Positions 45,187-56,678 of a stretch of DNA of 64,000 nucleotides are shown here, piece by piece. The translations under genes and the position numbers were made by a program. Source of the DNA: Fusarium oxysporum f. sp. lycopersici 4287 (lineage: Eukaryota; Ascomycota; Sordariomycetes; Hypocreales; Nectriaceae); assembly GCF_000149955.1 (NCBI RefSeq), contig NC_030999.1, forward strand, positions 1,621,303 through 1,685,302, written 5' to 3'. A model generated the notes under the pieces. The model saw only the letters and a list, made by a program, of their open reading frames with translations, was not told where the DNA came from and did no database searches. How positions within the stretch are numbered: the first letter of the stretch is position 1; each line of letters opens with the position of its first letter.

Positions 45187-46191
45187 CTACGCCCCTGTTA
45201 ACGATTTGCGGTCGACAGGCAAGAAGCTAGAGAAGGTTCGATAAACATAGTGGATTCGTTTCCCCAAGATTGAAACATTTTCAGCTGCACTAAAGTGTCG
45301 AAATGATATCTTACTACCATCACTAGTAACATGGTAACGAAGTAACAACCATCTCTCCAAGAACTTCAATAATACGCAGCTTTTTAAATAAAGAGCCTGC
45401 TGCTATTCAGCCATTATGGTCCAGAGTTACCAGCGTCAAGTCCAAGTCGAGTTTGGATATCTGTTCTCTGCGTTTTTTTAGGGTCTATCTCATCATCATT
45501 ATGTTTTTGCCTTCTTTTCTCTTTTACCTTTTGGTTCTCTAACTAGCATTACTACTACTACCAAGCAGTCTTGCTATAAATCCTCTCGGATTAGCAAGGG
45601 GGCATAATTAGCATTATAGGCTGATGAGGCGCAGTTCTCCAATTTCCTTGGGGGAGGCCTAGACTCACTCAATATTGCATTCATCCGCGATACTCAATCT
45701 GACTTGAGGCCAGAATCGTCATATTACCGAATATCCACAGCACCACAATGATCCTCGAATCGCTCTCGTTTTCAGCAGGTTAGTTACTAGTACGCGACTA
45801 GTTTCTTCGCTGGGACTGCTATACGCAGGCAGCCCGCCAATTGCGTGGTGAACGAGGTGAAATCGGCACGTGAACTATTGAATCCCCATTGTAGCATCTG
45901 ATTATGTATTTGCCCGCGCTCTGTGCTCTAGTTTGTTACGTTCATAATGGGTCGGTGGACGTGTCACGCAGCATGAATGCCAAAAGTTAAAGTAGTGGTT
46001 TATCTACACCTATGTATCGTGTCTAGGCTAGACCGTCAAACAGGGCTAAATACAATGAAATCTATGACATTCAATTCTTCTCGTAACTTTTCATCAATGC
46101 AAAGTCTCGCACTCTTTTTCTATTGGCATCAGTTAACCTGGCTCGATATGCCATCAAGACTCGTTTTACTTCGGAACATGTCAGTAAGTTC
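45187..46191. other. Non-coding stretch
   Basis: No supported gene. The right end merges into the tail of the dead STAND gene. Confidence 0.5.
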
Positions 46192-47004
46192 CTAACTACT
46201 CTGGATTCTTTCTGTTATGGCTTTCTGGATTTTCATCGCGTGATGACGTCGCGTGAATCCCCCTTTGGATTCATCTGGTGTTGATGCAACTCTCGTGTCT
46301 GCCTTAAAGAAAGACTCCATAGCGTTTATATCAAGAGCTAAGCTGCCATTGATGATCTTAGATACATGACTCATTGATGCTGAGAACGCCTTTGTCCTTC
46401 ATTGTTCCTACTGAGGAGGTCGACAGACTTGTTCTCCAGTTATACTCGAAGCCAGTAGTAGATAATACACTATGTAATGGACTTTGCCCTAAATTGTCCT
46501 TGTGGTTGATATCTCCGGTGCTGGCAAGAATCGCTCGCAAAAGGGCTTGCGAGGTAACCACTTTCAGTTCCAAGTGCACCAGTAGTTTGCCCTAATTGTC
46601 CGGAATATTCGCCAGTTTTCCATCGTCATATTGAAGAAGGCGCCGGACCATTGACATACAGCCACTGCAATCCCGTTTGTATAAGCCTCTTATGCAGGAA
46701 TGTAATGCGGTTTGAGTGAAATTATCTTCAGCTCCAAGGTAACCCTCACTACCGATGTACGTTAAAAATGTGGGAAGAGAGTGGCATTTCTGATAGATCG
46801 CCGTGCGGAGGAAATAGAGCTCTGGAAGAGATATATCTCCCCAGCTTTTGTGGTCTGCACAATCGGGCGGTGCAATTAACGTTCCTTTCCCATCGTAAAA
46901 CTCTGGTCTGAAATATTGGGACCAGGCATGTATTAACGTGGCATCTACGGAGTGAGAGTTTCTTCGAACTGATATCAAATCGGTCTGGGATATTGCTTCA
47001 TGTG

Positions 47005-47006
47005 TA
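47005..47006 (+). other. TA target duplication, left side of pogo/Fot element
   Basis: TA precedes the element here and follows it at 48971-48972, the standard target of Tc1/mariner-type elements. Confidence 0.85.
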
Positions 47007-48970
47007 AGTCGCCCACCCTAGTTATGGCCCACCCCTGGCTTTGGTCCGCCCCACAAACGCGCTCCGTCCCACGCGTCAGATCAGCGCTACCACCTACGAT
47101 AAATTGTCAAAAATCGAATTTTTCTCTCGATACATACCTTTATAATATAAACTCTAAGGGCCAGGCTAGTTCCAGCGTCCCTCGAAGGGCTCGTGCTATC
47201 ATTTTTCGAGCGCATGGGAGGACTTGTGCTCCGGGTGTTTTTGGTTCTTAGTTGGTGTTGCTGACGGAGTGTATGGTTGTAGAGGAAGAAGGGGAGGATC
47301 GAGAGGTCGATTGAATGGTGCCCAACCTCAACGTACGGCACACGACGACCAACAGCGGCTCACGGCCAATCAAGAAGAACATCTTAAGCAATGGATTTTG
47401 CGGCAGGAGGCCCTCGGTTACGCGCCAACACACGCACAAGTGCGAGCAATCGCTAGCAGCGTGCTTAAACAACAAGGTGACCACAAGCCCCTAGGGAGGA
47501 AGTGGTCCAGTCACTTCGTGGAGCGCCATTTGGCCGTCAAGACAAAATTAGGCCGTCGAACTGACTGGAAACGTATAAATGCGGCCACTCCGGATAATAT
47601 CAGGCACCTGTTCAACCTATACGAGACTGTGAGCTGGATCCCTCCCCGGCGGAGGTACAACGCCGACGAGGGCGGCATTATGGAGGGCCAAGGCATTAAC
47701 GGGCTTGTTATCGGCTCCTCGCAGGAGAACCCTAACACGGTGCCAGTCAAAACGATAAATGCCCGGACTTGGACGTCTATTGTGGAGTGCATCTCGGCGC
47801 TCGGGGTCGCTTTGAACCCCCTGGTCATCTTCAAGGCCAAAAGTATCCAAGAACAATGGTTCAAGAAGGATTTCCTAGCTAAGCATCCTGGCTGGCATGT
47901 TACCTTTTCGGAAAACGGGTGGACAAGCAATGATATTGCTGTCGAGTGGCTAGGGAAGGTGTTTTTACCCCAAACGCAACCCGAGGATCCAGCCGATGGT
48001 CGCCTACTCATCGTCGACGGTCACGGCAGTCATACCTCGGACGAATTTATGACTATGTGTTACCTAAACAACGTTCACTTACTCTTTTTCCCTGCTCATA
48101 CTTCCCATGTCCTCCAGCCCTTGGATCTCGGCTGCTTTTCCAGTTTAAAAACGGCCTATCGTAGGTTAATTGGGGAGCATACGGCTTTGACAGATGCGAC
48201 AAAGGTTGGAAAGGCAAACTTTCTCGAATTTTATGCGAAAGCTCGAGAAATTGGTCTTCGAAAGGAAAACGTTCAATCTGGGTGGAAGGCGACAGGCTTA
48301 TACCCTAAAAGCGTAGCCAAACCTCTAAATTCTCGATGGGTCGTGGTGGCTAAACGGCCAGCTATACCACTACGTGTCACCTCGGATATTTCAACTCCAA
48401 AACGTGGCGGCGACGTCGTAAAGCTATTTGCCGAGAAGAGCGGCTCTCCCACTTCACGACTGTCTATTCGAAAAGCCGCTGCGGCGTTGGATAAGGTTGC
48501 GATGGAGGTTATACTAAGGGACCGTGAGATCGAACGCTTGCGGGTGCAACTCGCCCAGGCAAAACCGACTAAACGTCGTAAGATCGTCCAAGATCCGAAC
48601 GAACGCTTTGCAAGCCTTGCGCAGATACTTGCGCAAGCTAATCAAGAGCCTCAACAACGTGTTCGGAAGGCAAGAAACGCGGTACAAGAGGTCATTATCG
48701 TGGAAGGGGAGAGTAGCTCTGAGTCGGAAGAGGAGCCGGCACTGGCTCGACGGTCGGCACGCAATCGGCGACCAACAAAATGCTATATGGAGCGAGATTC
48801 ATGTGCAGACGAAGAAAGCGACTAAAGAGCGCCAAATGCGATTTTCCTTGCATTTTTACCATTTAATTTGACTTTGTTGCGACCTAGTTACGTCGATATA
48901 CCAGTTGTGCGATGTAGGCTAAATAGAGCGGGCCAAAGCCAGGGGTGGGCCAAAACTAGGGTGGGCGACT
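47007..48970 (+). mobile_element. Complete pogo/Fot-type DNA transposon
   Basis: 1964 bp with terminal inverted repeats of about 41 bp (47007-47047 and 48930-48970). Both read AGTCGCCCACCCTAGTT from the outside in, then one A/T mismatch, then TGGCCCACCCCTGGCTTTGG. It is flanked by TA. Internal transposase frame open. It lies inside the ankyrin part of the dead STAND gene: removing it and one TA restores a continuous reading frame. Confidence 0.92.
47224..48825 (+). CDS. pogo/Fot transposase (DD35D)
   Basis: Cuts and pastes the surrounding element. Open frame of 533 aa. A CENP-B-type DNA-binding half (GRLNGAQPQRTAHDDQQRL, LTANQEEHLKQWILRQEALG, LGRKWSSHFVERH) spans about 28-115. The DDE domain has D148 (YNADEGGIMEG), D265 (LLIVDGHGSHTSDEF) and D301 (HTSHVLQPLDLGCF), with exactly 35 residues between the last two. 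The C terminus has a coiled region (VILRDREIERLRVQLAQ), basic KPTKRRK and an acidic-Ser tail. The first 27 residues from the ATG at 47224 do not look like the family, and the usual first helix-turn-helix is not visible, so the true start may use an upstream exon or the N terminus may be damaged. Otherwise no lesion is seen, in contrast to the decayed relatives at 15290 and 25880. Confidence 0.88.
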   Translation: MCSGCFWFLVGVADGVYGCRGRRGGSRGRLNGAQPQRTAHDDQQRLTANQEEHLKQWILRQEALGYAPTHAQVRAIASSVLKQQGDHKPLGRKWSSHFVERHLAVKTKLGRRTDWKRINAATPDNIRHLFNLYETVSWIPPRRRYNADEGGIMEGQGINGLVIGSSQENPNTVPVKTINARTWTSIVECISALGVALNPLVIFKAKSIQEQWFKKDFLAKHPGWHVTFSENGWTSNDIAVEWLGKVFLPQTQPEDPADGRLLIVDGHGSHTSDEFMTMCYLNNVHLLFFPAHTSHVLQPLDLGCFSSLKTAYRRLIGEHTALTDATKVGKANFLEFYAKAREIGLRKENVQSGWKATGLYPKSVAKPLNSRWVVVAKRPAIPLRVTSDISTPKRGGDVVKLFAEKSGSPTSRLSIRKAAAALDKVAMEVILRDREIERLRVQLAQAKPTKRRKIVQDPNERFASLAQILAQANQEPQQRVRKARNAVQEVIIVEGESSSESEEEPALARRSARNRRPTKCYMERDSCADEESD

Positions 48971-51900
48971 TAACTAGCTGGATCAAGTCAAAATATTACT
49001 TTGGCTATCTTGCGGTCAAGAGAATGTTCAAGGCGACTGAGTGGTTCGAGTGTATAGCGTAGGTAATGTTTTCAACCAAGTCTGAATCATCTGGGCTACT
49101 GCCGCTATGCAGAAGGAATTCCAAAATCTCCAGATGTTCTCGGTAAATCGCCGAAGCGACTGCAGTTCGAGAGGCCATTTTGTTAGATACCTGACGAAAA
49201 GGGTCAACTCCGTTATCGATGAAGTACCTGCAAACATGACCATGCCCAGCCTCAACAGCAGCACACAATGGTGAGACGGCCTCTGGGTGAGTGCTGTTGA
49301 GATCAACGCCCTCACGGTGGAACTTTTTAACTTCATCGAGATTACCAGCTTTACAAGCCTCGTAAAGATTCCATTCCCCAGTCCCAAGTTCAGCAGGAAA
49401 GACAGCTTTGGCTTTGGCTTTGGATGTGGTGTGATGAAAGGCCACATTATGACTTTCCAGTCGCTTTGACGAAGCTTAGCCAACTGTATGGGCGAAGCAA
49501 TCAGTATGGGGGCACCTGAATGGCCTCTCATGCACTGCTAGGTGTTCCTTGAATGCAGTTTCACTCGAAGATCCCGTGGCAAACTTCGAGCATTAAATCT
49601 TGTGACGCTTGTGCCTCTTCGGCCCCTCAGTTGCTTCGAAAATAGCGGTTTCAGAGTTCTCTCGTTGCAGACCGATAAGGGTTCGCACAGTGAGCACATT
49701 ACCCTGAATAGCCAAGTTCAAGTCTTTAGTTGCCTTATCACTCTGTTCTGCTTGGAGTGAAATCTCTTTGCAATTGGCTTTAGCCAGACCAACTACTGCT
49801 GCCTTGACAGCCTCCAATCTTGAGGCTGAGCATGTCGAAACCTCTGAGGTCTCAACCTCCCGTATGTGGACGATATAGTGAGCAGCAGCATAATCCAAGA
49901 ACCCAAAATAACCTGAATGGATATCGGCACTGATACTTTGGCTCTTGCCTGTAGTAAAAGGCCGAGAGGATAGGTAGCGACAGCAAAAGAGATCCATGTT
50001 TATATGCTCCTCTACGAGATTGATCGTGCCGTTGCGAACACGGTATCTATTACTGTGTTAGCTCATATCCATGCAACGAGGATAGTGTATGAACATACCT
50101 GGCTGGTGTTTCATGAACCATGCTGACAACTTGCTCATACTCAATGTTGGGAAATAGGTCACAATTCGTTACGTCAACGAGAGCTGCATATGCTCTTACA
50201 GCTATCTCGACGCAGGCTTTTTATGTTGCAAATCTCTTTATCTGCATCGATGCAGAATCTCGACTGTATTTCGCGCCATCGAAGGGGCCTAGTCGCGCAA
50301 ATGACCCAGCCCAAGATCTTCTTCACGGTCTTGTGACGCGAAGATCCAGGTTTTTTCATTATACGCTGAGCAATACGGTCATAGCTGACTACGTTAGTAA
50401 TGTCTCTCCTTCTGGTGTCTACCTCTTGCTCACACTCGGTCCAAGTCTTCTGGGAATGTATCATCTTCTGATTCATCTTCAAAGTCCTGTATCGAGTCCA
50501 TCGCCGCGAGGTGATCTAGCACAAGACGTGCGTATAAGAAAATGCCTGAAATTAATTAATAATTATTAGCCGTAATCAGTAGTACCATTTCTACCTTGGG
50601 ACGCGCTTGATATCTTAGAAACCAAGGTTTCCTCTTCCTGTTGTTTTAACGGAAACCTAGTATGTATGTCCGCAACTTTATCCTTGATGAACTGATCGAT
50701 GTCCTGCTGGTGAGCATCTATCATATCGAGTCCAATCTGAGGATAGGATGATAACAATACTTCGAGTCGTCCGCTCATCTGTCCACAAATTAGTATATTC
50801 AGATCATAGCCACATGACTTTGCAACTGGTAAAGGTTCATTCAGACACCAATTGATAGTAACCTCGTGCTCATTGTCTATTACCTCGTCTAGACCATCGA
50901 GGACGAGGGTCGCCTTTCGACGAGACGTAAGGCAGTCATTGGCCATGTTCTTCAGATCGGCCAACTCCGTGGCTTCCATGGTGGATAGTTTCTCATAGGC
51001 AAATCTCATTATAGTTTCGTCTGCATTGACGAGTTGCATGACAAAGTGTTGGAGCATTGAACGAGCTGTTCTCCGGTCTGCTACATCGTGCTTGAAAAAG
51101 AAATAGGCTAAGAAACTCCGGCCAAGGGGCTCAGATGCCTGTTTTCGTTTTTTATAACAAATGATTGTCCTTGCCAAGGTAGACCCTCCTTGGGAACGAA
51201 GTATGCGGCAGTTGAAACGATCAAGGAACTGCAAATGTATCGATGACTTACCAGAGCCAGGGGAGCCGTTAAGGAATAAGACCTTGTTATCTGAAGATTT
51301 TCCTCTTTCCCCGCAGTTGAAGATCGGATTAGAGACTATCCAGTTGCCAGAATTCTCAACTCTAGGATCCCGTATTTAGAATTGAAGATCAGCTCGAGAC
51401 TTTGAAACGTCCAATCTACTTGCTAGATAGCTTTTCATTTCCTCAGCTTGCAATGTCTTGCTCCGTAACTGCTCATAAGCAGCCAAAGTAGACCTGATAT
51501 CTTCGAGACTGGTCTGCAAATGTTTAAATGGCCCTTAGTGTACTGGCAGGAGTCTTGAACTTCTTTCAGGACGGCGTGGGACTGTAGCTTATCGTCAGAT
51601 AGCAATGACTGTTTGCGTTTGAGGTTTTCAGCAATAGGCTTGACCTCGCGCCGGAAGCTTTCCCAAGCCCATTTAAAGAATTTTTTACCCTCTAGCACAC
51701 AACATTAATGGGGGAGCATGGTATATAGAGACGCGAGTAGTCCTACCTGGGCGAAAAAATACACCTAGAACGCATCGATGTAAGCGAAGGATATCTGAGA
51801 AATAATCCTCCAATACCAATTTCAAGTGATCTCTACTCTGAACGAGGTTATGGAAGAAGGCCAGGTTACCGAGTGCTTCTGCGATTTCTTCGAAGGCATC

Positions 51901-52264
51901 AATCAACTGCCTGACAGTATCCGCCCAGGTGGTGGCGATCATGAGCGCCAGTTTGATCGGACCCTAAAAAGCCTCAATCAGTACCGAAACAGCCGTGGGA
52001 TATAGCTTGATCTTACCCAGATGAAAGCCACGAAGCCAGCGAGGTTGGTGATAAGAAACATTGCCACAAGCTTCTCAATATGTTCGATTGCGTGGAGAAG
52101 TCTCTAGATTCGGTTCAATTTGCGAAGGTCATTCCTCCGCCCATGTTCTGAGTTGCCTGGATCGTGTCGTTCAGAGTCATCAGATTGACTCCGTCCATCT
52201 GCTTGATCTGATCATTAGAAAGCTCTCAGCGAAAGAGGTTCAGAGACTTTTCAAACCTAGCCAT

Positions 52265-53544
52265 TATAGATGGTCAATTGATGGTTGTAGAGAGACGTAG
52301 AATGAAGCTGAAGGGACAGTATTTGGCGATCAAGCCCAGCACCAGCAACTTGCAAGGCAGATTGACTCGTCTTTCGTGGCTGGAAATCGCAGCCAATGAG
52401 AGTGAAGAATTACGAACTGGGGTATGACCAGCGGGGCAGTGCCGTAATTTTCGGCGCGTATCCCAGCACAACCTGATTAAAGAGGTTGCCTGATGCGTGG
52501 AAATCTAGTAAGGCTTTTTCAACTTGACCGCCATCACATGCTTGTCACATGCTAGTAACTGATGACCAAACCAACTCTGGTAGAGTTGATTTTATTGACA
52601 TGCTTTAAACCTAGTAGGGTTGATTATTGTCAGGGTGTAGAGTTGATTTTACTTTAACCTGTAAATATGAAGGAAAGTGCTGATCAGAACAGGTGTTTGG
52701 CAAATGCCCTTCTCCGCTCCAAATCTAGCGCGCCATCCTTTCTTTTTCGATATTCGTTCACTTTCATGACTAATAATTAAGATTGAACTTTGACCCTCGT
52801 CTTTACAAATTGGAACGGTACCTTTTCTGATGCCGCTATAACCATGCACATAAAAGTAACTTGAACGTGCCAGCTTATTAATTGTTACAGAAACGAAGCT
52901 TCGGGGGCCAAGTTCTGCCCTACGGTCTTACGCTTATACGTAGCCTTGCCTACTTCACATAATAATTTACACCGACCTTGATTTATAGGCTTCGGCCCGT
53001 CTTATGGTGTGAAAAGAATAAAACTTCTCCATACTAGAACGTTTTGGCATGTGCTTGTCCCTTTCTTCGCCTGTTTTTCGAGTTGGCTTATCTTTCACTT
53101 ACGATATCTTCAAAATATAAACTGAGCGTCACATTTCTCGGAAAGTTTGTGAATGGGTTTACTGATCATACGGGCTAGGGGTATCGAAGAGATCAGTAGA
53201 AAACACGGAGCTGAATAATTCACTACTTAAGGCAATTCATCACGGTGGCTTCTATATAAAACATTATTCACGGTTCAAGCTAACTTGACGAAATGTCCTC
53301 CTAGTGGGGTATGGGGCCCCCGGTAGATACATGAGACATTCGTTAGTATGCATTTTCTTGAATAGAATGGCAACCTTGATTGGCTAGCACTTGGACAACT
53401 CTCGCTAACTCGAGAGAGGCAAACCAGAAAACCGAGACAATAGGTAATGATCCCATGACCAGCAACACCAAGAACCAAGGACAGGTAATGACCAGAGGAA
53501 AGTGGCTTTGCGCATGGGAAATTATCATGCCAGCCATGGCGATG
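52265..53544. other. Non-coding stretch up to assembly gap
   Basis: No supported gene. Contains two partial repeats of a GTAGAGTTGATTTTA-type sequence near 52578-52650. Open frames at the right edge run into the N tract and are not meaningful. Confidence 0.5.
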
Positions 53545-53744
53545 NNNNNNNNNNNNNNNNNNNNNNNNNNNNNNNNNNNNNNNNNNNNNNNNNNNNNNNN
53601 NNNNNNNNNNNNNNNNNNNNNNNNNNNNNNNNNNNNNNNNNNNNNNNNNNNNNNNNNNNNNNNNNNNNNNNNNNNNNNNNNNNNNNNNNNNNNNNNNNNN
53701 NNNNNNNNNNNNNNNNNNNNNNNNNNNNNNNNNNNNNNNNNNNN
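53545..53744. other. Assembly gap, 200 N
   Basis: A run of exactly 200 undetermined bases, so probably a placeholder of unknown true size. Confidence 0.99.
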
Positions 53745-54134
53745 GTTAAGGGAAAATGAGAATAAGAATGCGATGTGTTGACCTCGATGTTCAGTTGGAG
53801 AAAGACCACGGTAGGCTGCAACAGTCTACACGAGCCCGGATAGCATTATTATATCCTCGTGAGCACTGTGCCAACACTCACCACGCAATAAGAACTCTCA
53901 ATGTATAGGTATACATTTAATCGTGGCTGATACCACTGTTAAATGTTGAGTCTTTTGAGCCTCTTGGTGGCACCCGTGCAGGGTCAAAGAAAAGATCACC
54001 GTCAAAAGAAGAGAAATCTCACCGGACTCTCATAAACAAGGTGATCTGATGCCGATCAAGTCTAGAGGGGTACAGTATGAAGTAGAGATTGACAGTCTTT
54101 AAAATACCAGATAATTTATAAATAAGACCAAAGT

Positions 54135-54610
54135 TTACCTAGTATTGTCTCTCATCTGACAAATTATTCTGATTTCCAAGCTCCCTGTCTCCGCGTTTTC
54201 TTGCACATAACCAGATGCAGGGGCGGCAACTTGTATCAATAGCTTCTCATCATGGGTATCATAATAAAGAGAAGATCCTTTGTCACGAAATACCATAGTT
54301 ATGCGGCTTGACTCTGTCAGGCCATGAGAATCGATGCTGCTCATTATGATCAGGAACTTCTGGATCAAGCTTCTAATTCTGCTGCAGGACAAGGTCAGCA
54401 ACAGAAGATATAGAAGAAATTCTGAAATTCTGTTAGAAAGGATCTGTAATCCACTTACCGAAGGCCAGTCAATATGCAATCAAGAATCGCGACGGTTGAA
54501 TGCTTGTTTAGGCCGCGCAATTCGTCGACCATCGACTGAAGAGATTTTTCTTCAATCATATCCAGGTCATAAGCTCAGAAAGTTTCAGAGGGCTGAACCC
54601 GAACGTTAAT
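54135..54610 (-). pseudogene. Duplicated unknown gene, copy 2
   Basis: Partner of 42566-43148. Exon parts are DLDMIEEKSLQSMVDELRG...LTGLR (about 54456-54580) and, after a GTAAGT...CTGCAG intron (about 54380-54455), RIRSLIQKFLIIMSSIDSHG...MRDNTR ending at 54135. Splicing joins the two in frame here. Upstream of DLDMIEE the frame meets a TGA (ETF-stop-AYDLDMIEE), and the first about 70 residues present in copy 1 are not readable, so this copy is probably also non-functional. The homology continues into the 3' flank to about 53935. Confidence 0.5.
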
Positions 54611-54760
54611 CCAAATCTCCTTTACGAAAATCATCTAGCGCCATATAAGCTTCCCTACGAGCCGGGGATGGAAATTAAGCCTCCGGCTGAACTGTCGGGA
54701 AATTGTCCAAAAACTCTTTTATTGCATACGGAGTTAAGAAGCCAAACTACTACAAACATA

Positions 54761-54960
54761 TAGTGTTGAACACTTCCACCTTCCGCCCCAAACCAACATT
54801 CTCTTTCTGAAGTATAGGGTGGGGATCTTTAGATACATAGCTCTACTTCATAAGCAGGCATTTGGTCAGATTTAGGCCGTGTTATAGGCGCGTAAGCAGT
54901 TGCTGACTGAAAAGACAAGTACTCAGAAGTACTGCTGCTGCCTAATGAAAGTGGAGTCAA
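54761..54960 (+). repeat. Decayed partial copy of the MITE at 56679
   Basis: TAGTGTTGAACACTTCCACC corresponds to the MITE left end CAGTATTGAGCACTTGCACC with mainly C/T and G/A changes. Similarity continues for about 200 bp through GAAGTACTGCTGCTGCC-like sequence. The right end is missing. Confidence 0.7.
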
Positions 54961-55547
54961 AGGGGATTACATGATGAACTGTGTCAATAATTCACTGTTT
55001 GTTTACGTCATTGCAAATGTGGTCGCTCGATTGCCGAAGCTACGGAGATGAGTGACCATTCGTTTGGAAAGCACTATCAGCTTATATATACACACCGCAA
55101 CAGTAGCAAGCTTTCAGTAGTAAACCTTCTCTGCCCAGTAGACTGGGCGCTTTCGCGAGTTTTGCAGAGCATGACAAGTACAACATTTTGGCCGAGCCAC
55201 TCTTCCCCTGAAATATTCACACCATGGTTGGGTGTTCAGTCCCATTCTAAGCTATTGGACTCCCATGTATTTCCACGGTGGTTTTATACATCCAGGCCTT
55301 CTTCGACCATTATCCAGCCACTTCTTTGAGGCTTGTCTGACCAAGATATAGAGAAGAGCTCTGAGTTGAGAATGTAAGCGTAGATCTCTCCTTTTATCTA
55401 TGAAGTAATATATACATTGTTTGGTTTGTAGGATGGACGTCAATGTTGTTTTGGGCTTTATAAGCCTCAAGCATGCCGGTGCTTCAGGAACTGTCAGTCC
55501 ATAGAAGCCATCAATCAGGATTGGAGGACTCTGCAGCCTGTCACTAG
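54961..55547. other. Non-coding stretch
   Basis: No supported gene. Lies downstream of the double-psi beta-barrel gene. Confidence 0.5.
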
Positions 55548-56255
55548 TTAGCTGTACCACCATTCTATCTCAGCGCGACCCGGATAGAGACTTCCATAGA
55601 TTTCTATGAATATCTTATGGTTGACATCTATATCACCGCCTCGACAGCCTGCGCATCGGTCTAAGATAGTACCTTGAGCAGTCTTGCCGTTAGATCCTTT
55701 CATGGTGATAGTTCGACCACACAAGGGGTTGTTGTTGGTGTTACCGTCAATCATGGATGCATCATATACATCTCCAGAGATTGCTACGATGCTGCCAGTT
55801 TCGTCTTGCCCACTCGAATTCTGACCGCAGGCGCCCATCCCAACATCATAAAAAGTAATGTTGCCAGATTTCACATCGCCGTAGGGACTCGCAGCCCCAG
55901 TCTTTAGCTCAGACTTTTGCTCCAACTGGGAATAAGCAGGTGTGGAGGGTGAGGGATAAGGTGAGTAAACACCAGGATCAGGAACTTGTTCGTTCTCGGT
56001 TGTAGACCCAGCAGAGGGGATGGGGGGATAGCTATCGACGACAGGGGCATTGCTTGGGACTGGACTAGGAGTTTCTGCTTGAGCAGAGGCAATCTTGGGT
56101 GTCTCAATCACAGTGGGATTGGCGGCGGGTATAGAGGGGTTGGTCGCCTTGGATGCGTACCCGCAATTGCTTGACCACTCAATCTCAATTATACCCTGTG
56201 GCTGGACAGCAGCAACTGTGGTAAGAAAAGCAGGAACAAGAGTAAGAATCTTCAT
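55548..56255 (-). CDS. Secreted double-psi beta-barrel (RlpA/expansin-like) protein
   Basis: A single exon of 235 aa. Signal peptide about 1-17 (MKILTLVPAFLTTVAAV). A Pro/Ser/Thr-rich linker (about 45-120) leads to a C-terminal double-psi beta-barrel (about 128-235). The barrel has GNITFYDVGMGACG (opening strand and first Cys), SIVAISGDVYD, NPLCGRTITM, and TILDRCAGCRGGDIDV (the conserved DxC..C..D core), and ends in AEIEWWYS. Fungal proteins of this kind are secreted and bind wall polysaccharide or plant cell walls without known hydrolytic activity, so a surface or effector-like role is inferred. A MITE sits 424 bp upstream of the start codon. No lesion is visible. Confidence 0.85.
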   Translation of the reverse strand: MKILTLVPAFLTTVAAVQPQGIIEIEWSSNCGYASKATNPSIPAANPTVIETPKIASAQAETPSPVPSNAPVVDSYPPIPSAGSTTENEQVPDPGVYSPYPSPSTPAYSQLEQKSELKTGAASPYGDVKSGNITFYDVGMGACGQNSSGQDETGSIVAISGDVYDASMIDGNTNNNPLCGRTITMKGSNGKTAQGTILDRCAGCRGGDIDVNHKIFIEIYGSLYPGRAEIEWWYS

Positions 56256-56676
56256 GATTTGTGTATCCGTTCGTTTCGATTACTTTTGTAGTTCAACGGT
56301 GGATAAAGAGTGGAGATGGATCTGTGGACCACACTGTAGAGAAGCACGTAGCAAGGAAGATTCATAAGTGACAAGATGCAATAAATACACAAGGAGAGGC
56401 AAAGCTTTAATAATAGAACGTCGCGCTTCTAAAAGGATACCTTTTAGCAGAAAAGTCAGTCGATAATACCGTTGTGTGTGGAAAAGTCTAGTGTCCAGTA
56501 TTTAAGGTTCAAGGTGAGAAAACAGACAGCTAAAGAATAGGAATACCGTTCTTCATAATAAATGGAGACGTCGCAAATGGCTGGTATTACACTGATATGC
56601 GTAGAAATAAATGGCAGGGCTATACATAGAGCACTACAAAGGCTTTAGCACAATTGCCGTGAGAATGGTCAAGTCG
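56256..56676. other. Promoter region of double-psi beta-barrel gene
   Basis: 421 bp between the start codon at 56255 and the MITE. Purine-rich patches on the plus strand. No defined element recognised. Confidence 0.5.
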
Positions 56677-56678
56677 TA

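Larger units (their letters stand above)
46192..52264 (-). pseudogene. Dead STAND receptor gene: N-terminal helical domain, NACHT, C2H2 finger, ankyrin repeats
   Basis: Reading on the minus strand from ATG 52264. The N-terminal domain (FEKSLNLFR, LNDTIQATQNMGGGMT, FVAFIWGPIKLALMIATTWA, LAFFHNLVQSRDHLKLVLED) is typical of fungal NACHT proteins. Walker A is LFLNGSPGSGKSS near 51270 and FKHDVADRRTARSMLQHFVM lies in the NACHT. TLVLDGLDEV is Walker B, and LGWVICATRPLRWREIQ follows. A C2H2 stretch (SSKRLESHNVAFHH, near 49440) leads to ankyrin repeats (EWNLYEACKAGNLDEV, PLCAAVEAGHG, and DNLGQSPLHSVL near 46490). Introns at 51964-52016 and 51692-51746 are still recognisable. Lesions include TGA 52226-52228, TAG 52104-52106, TAA 51376-51378, TAG 49005-49007, TAA 48996-48998, TAG 46592-46594, several frameshifts, and a 1964-bp transposon at 47007-48970. 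Such proteins act in non-self recognition and programmed cell death. This copy cannot. Confidence 0.85.

Noticed and set aside
53380..53821. Open frames crossing the N tract on both strands
   Set aside because: They are open only because undetermined bases contain no stops.
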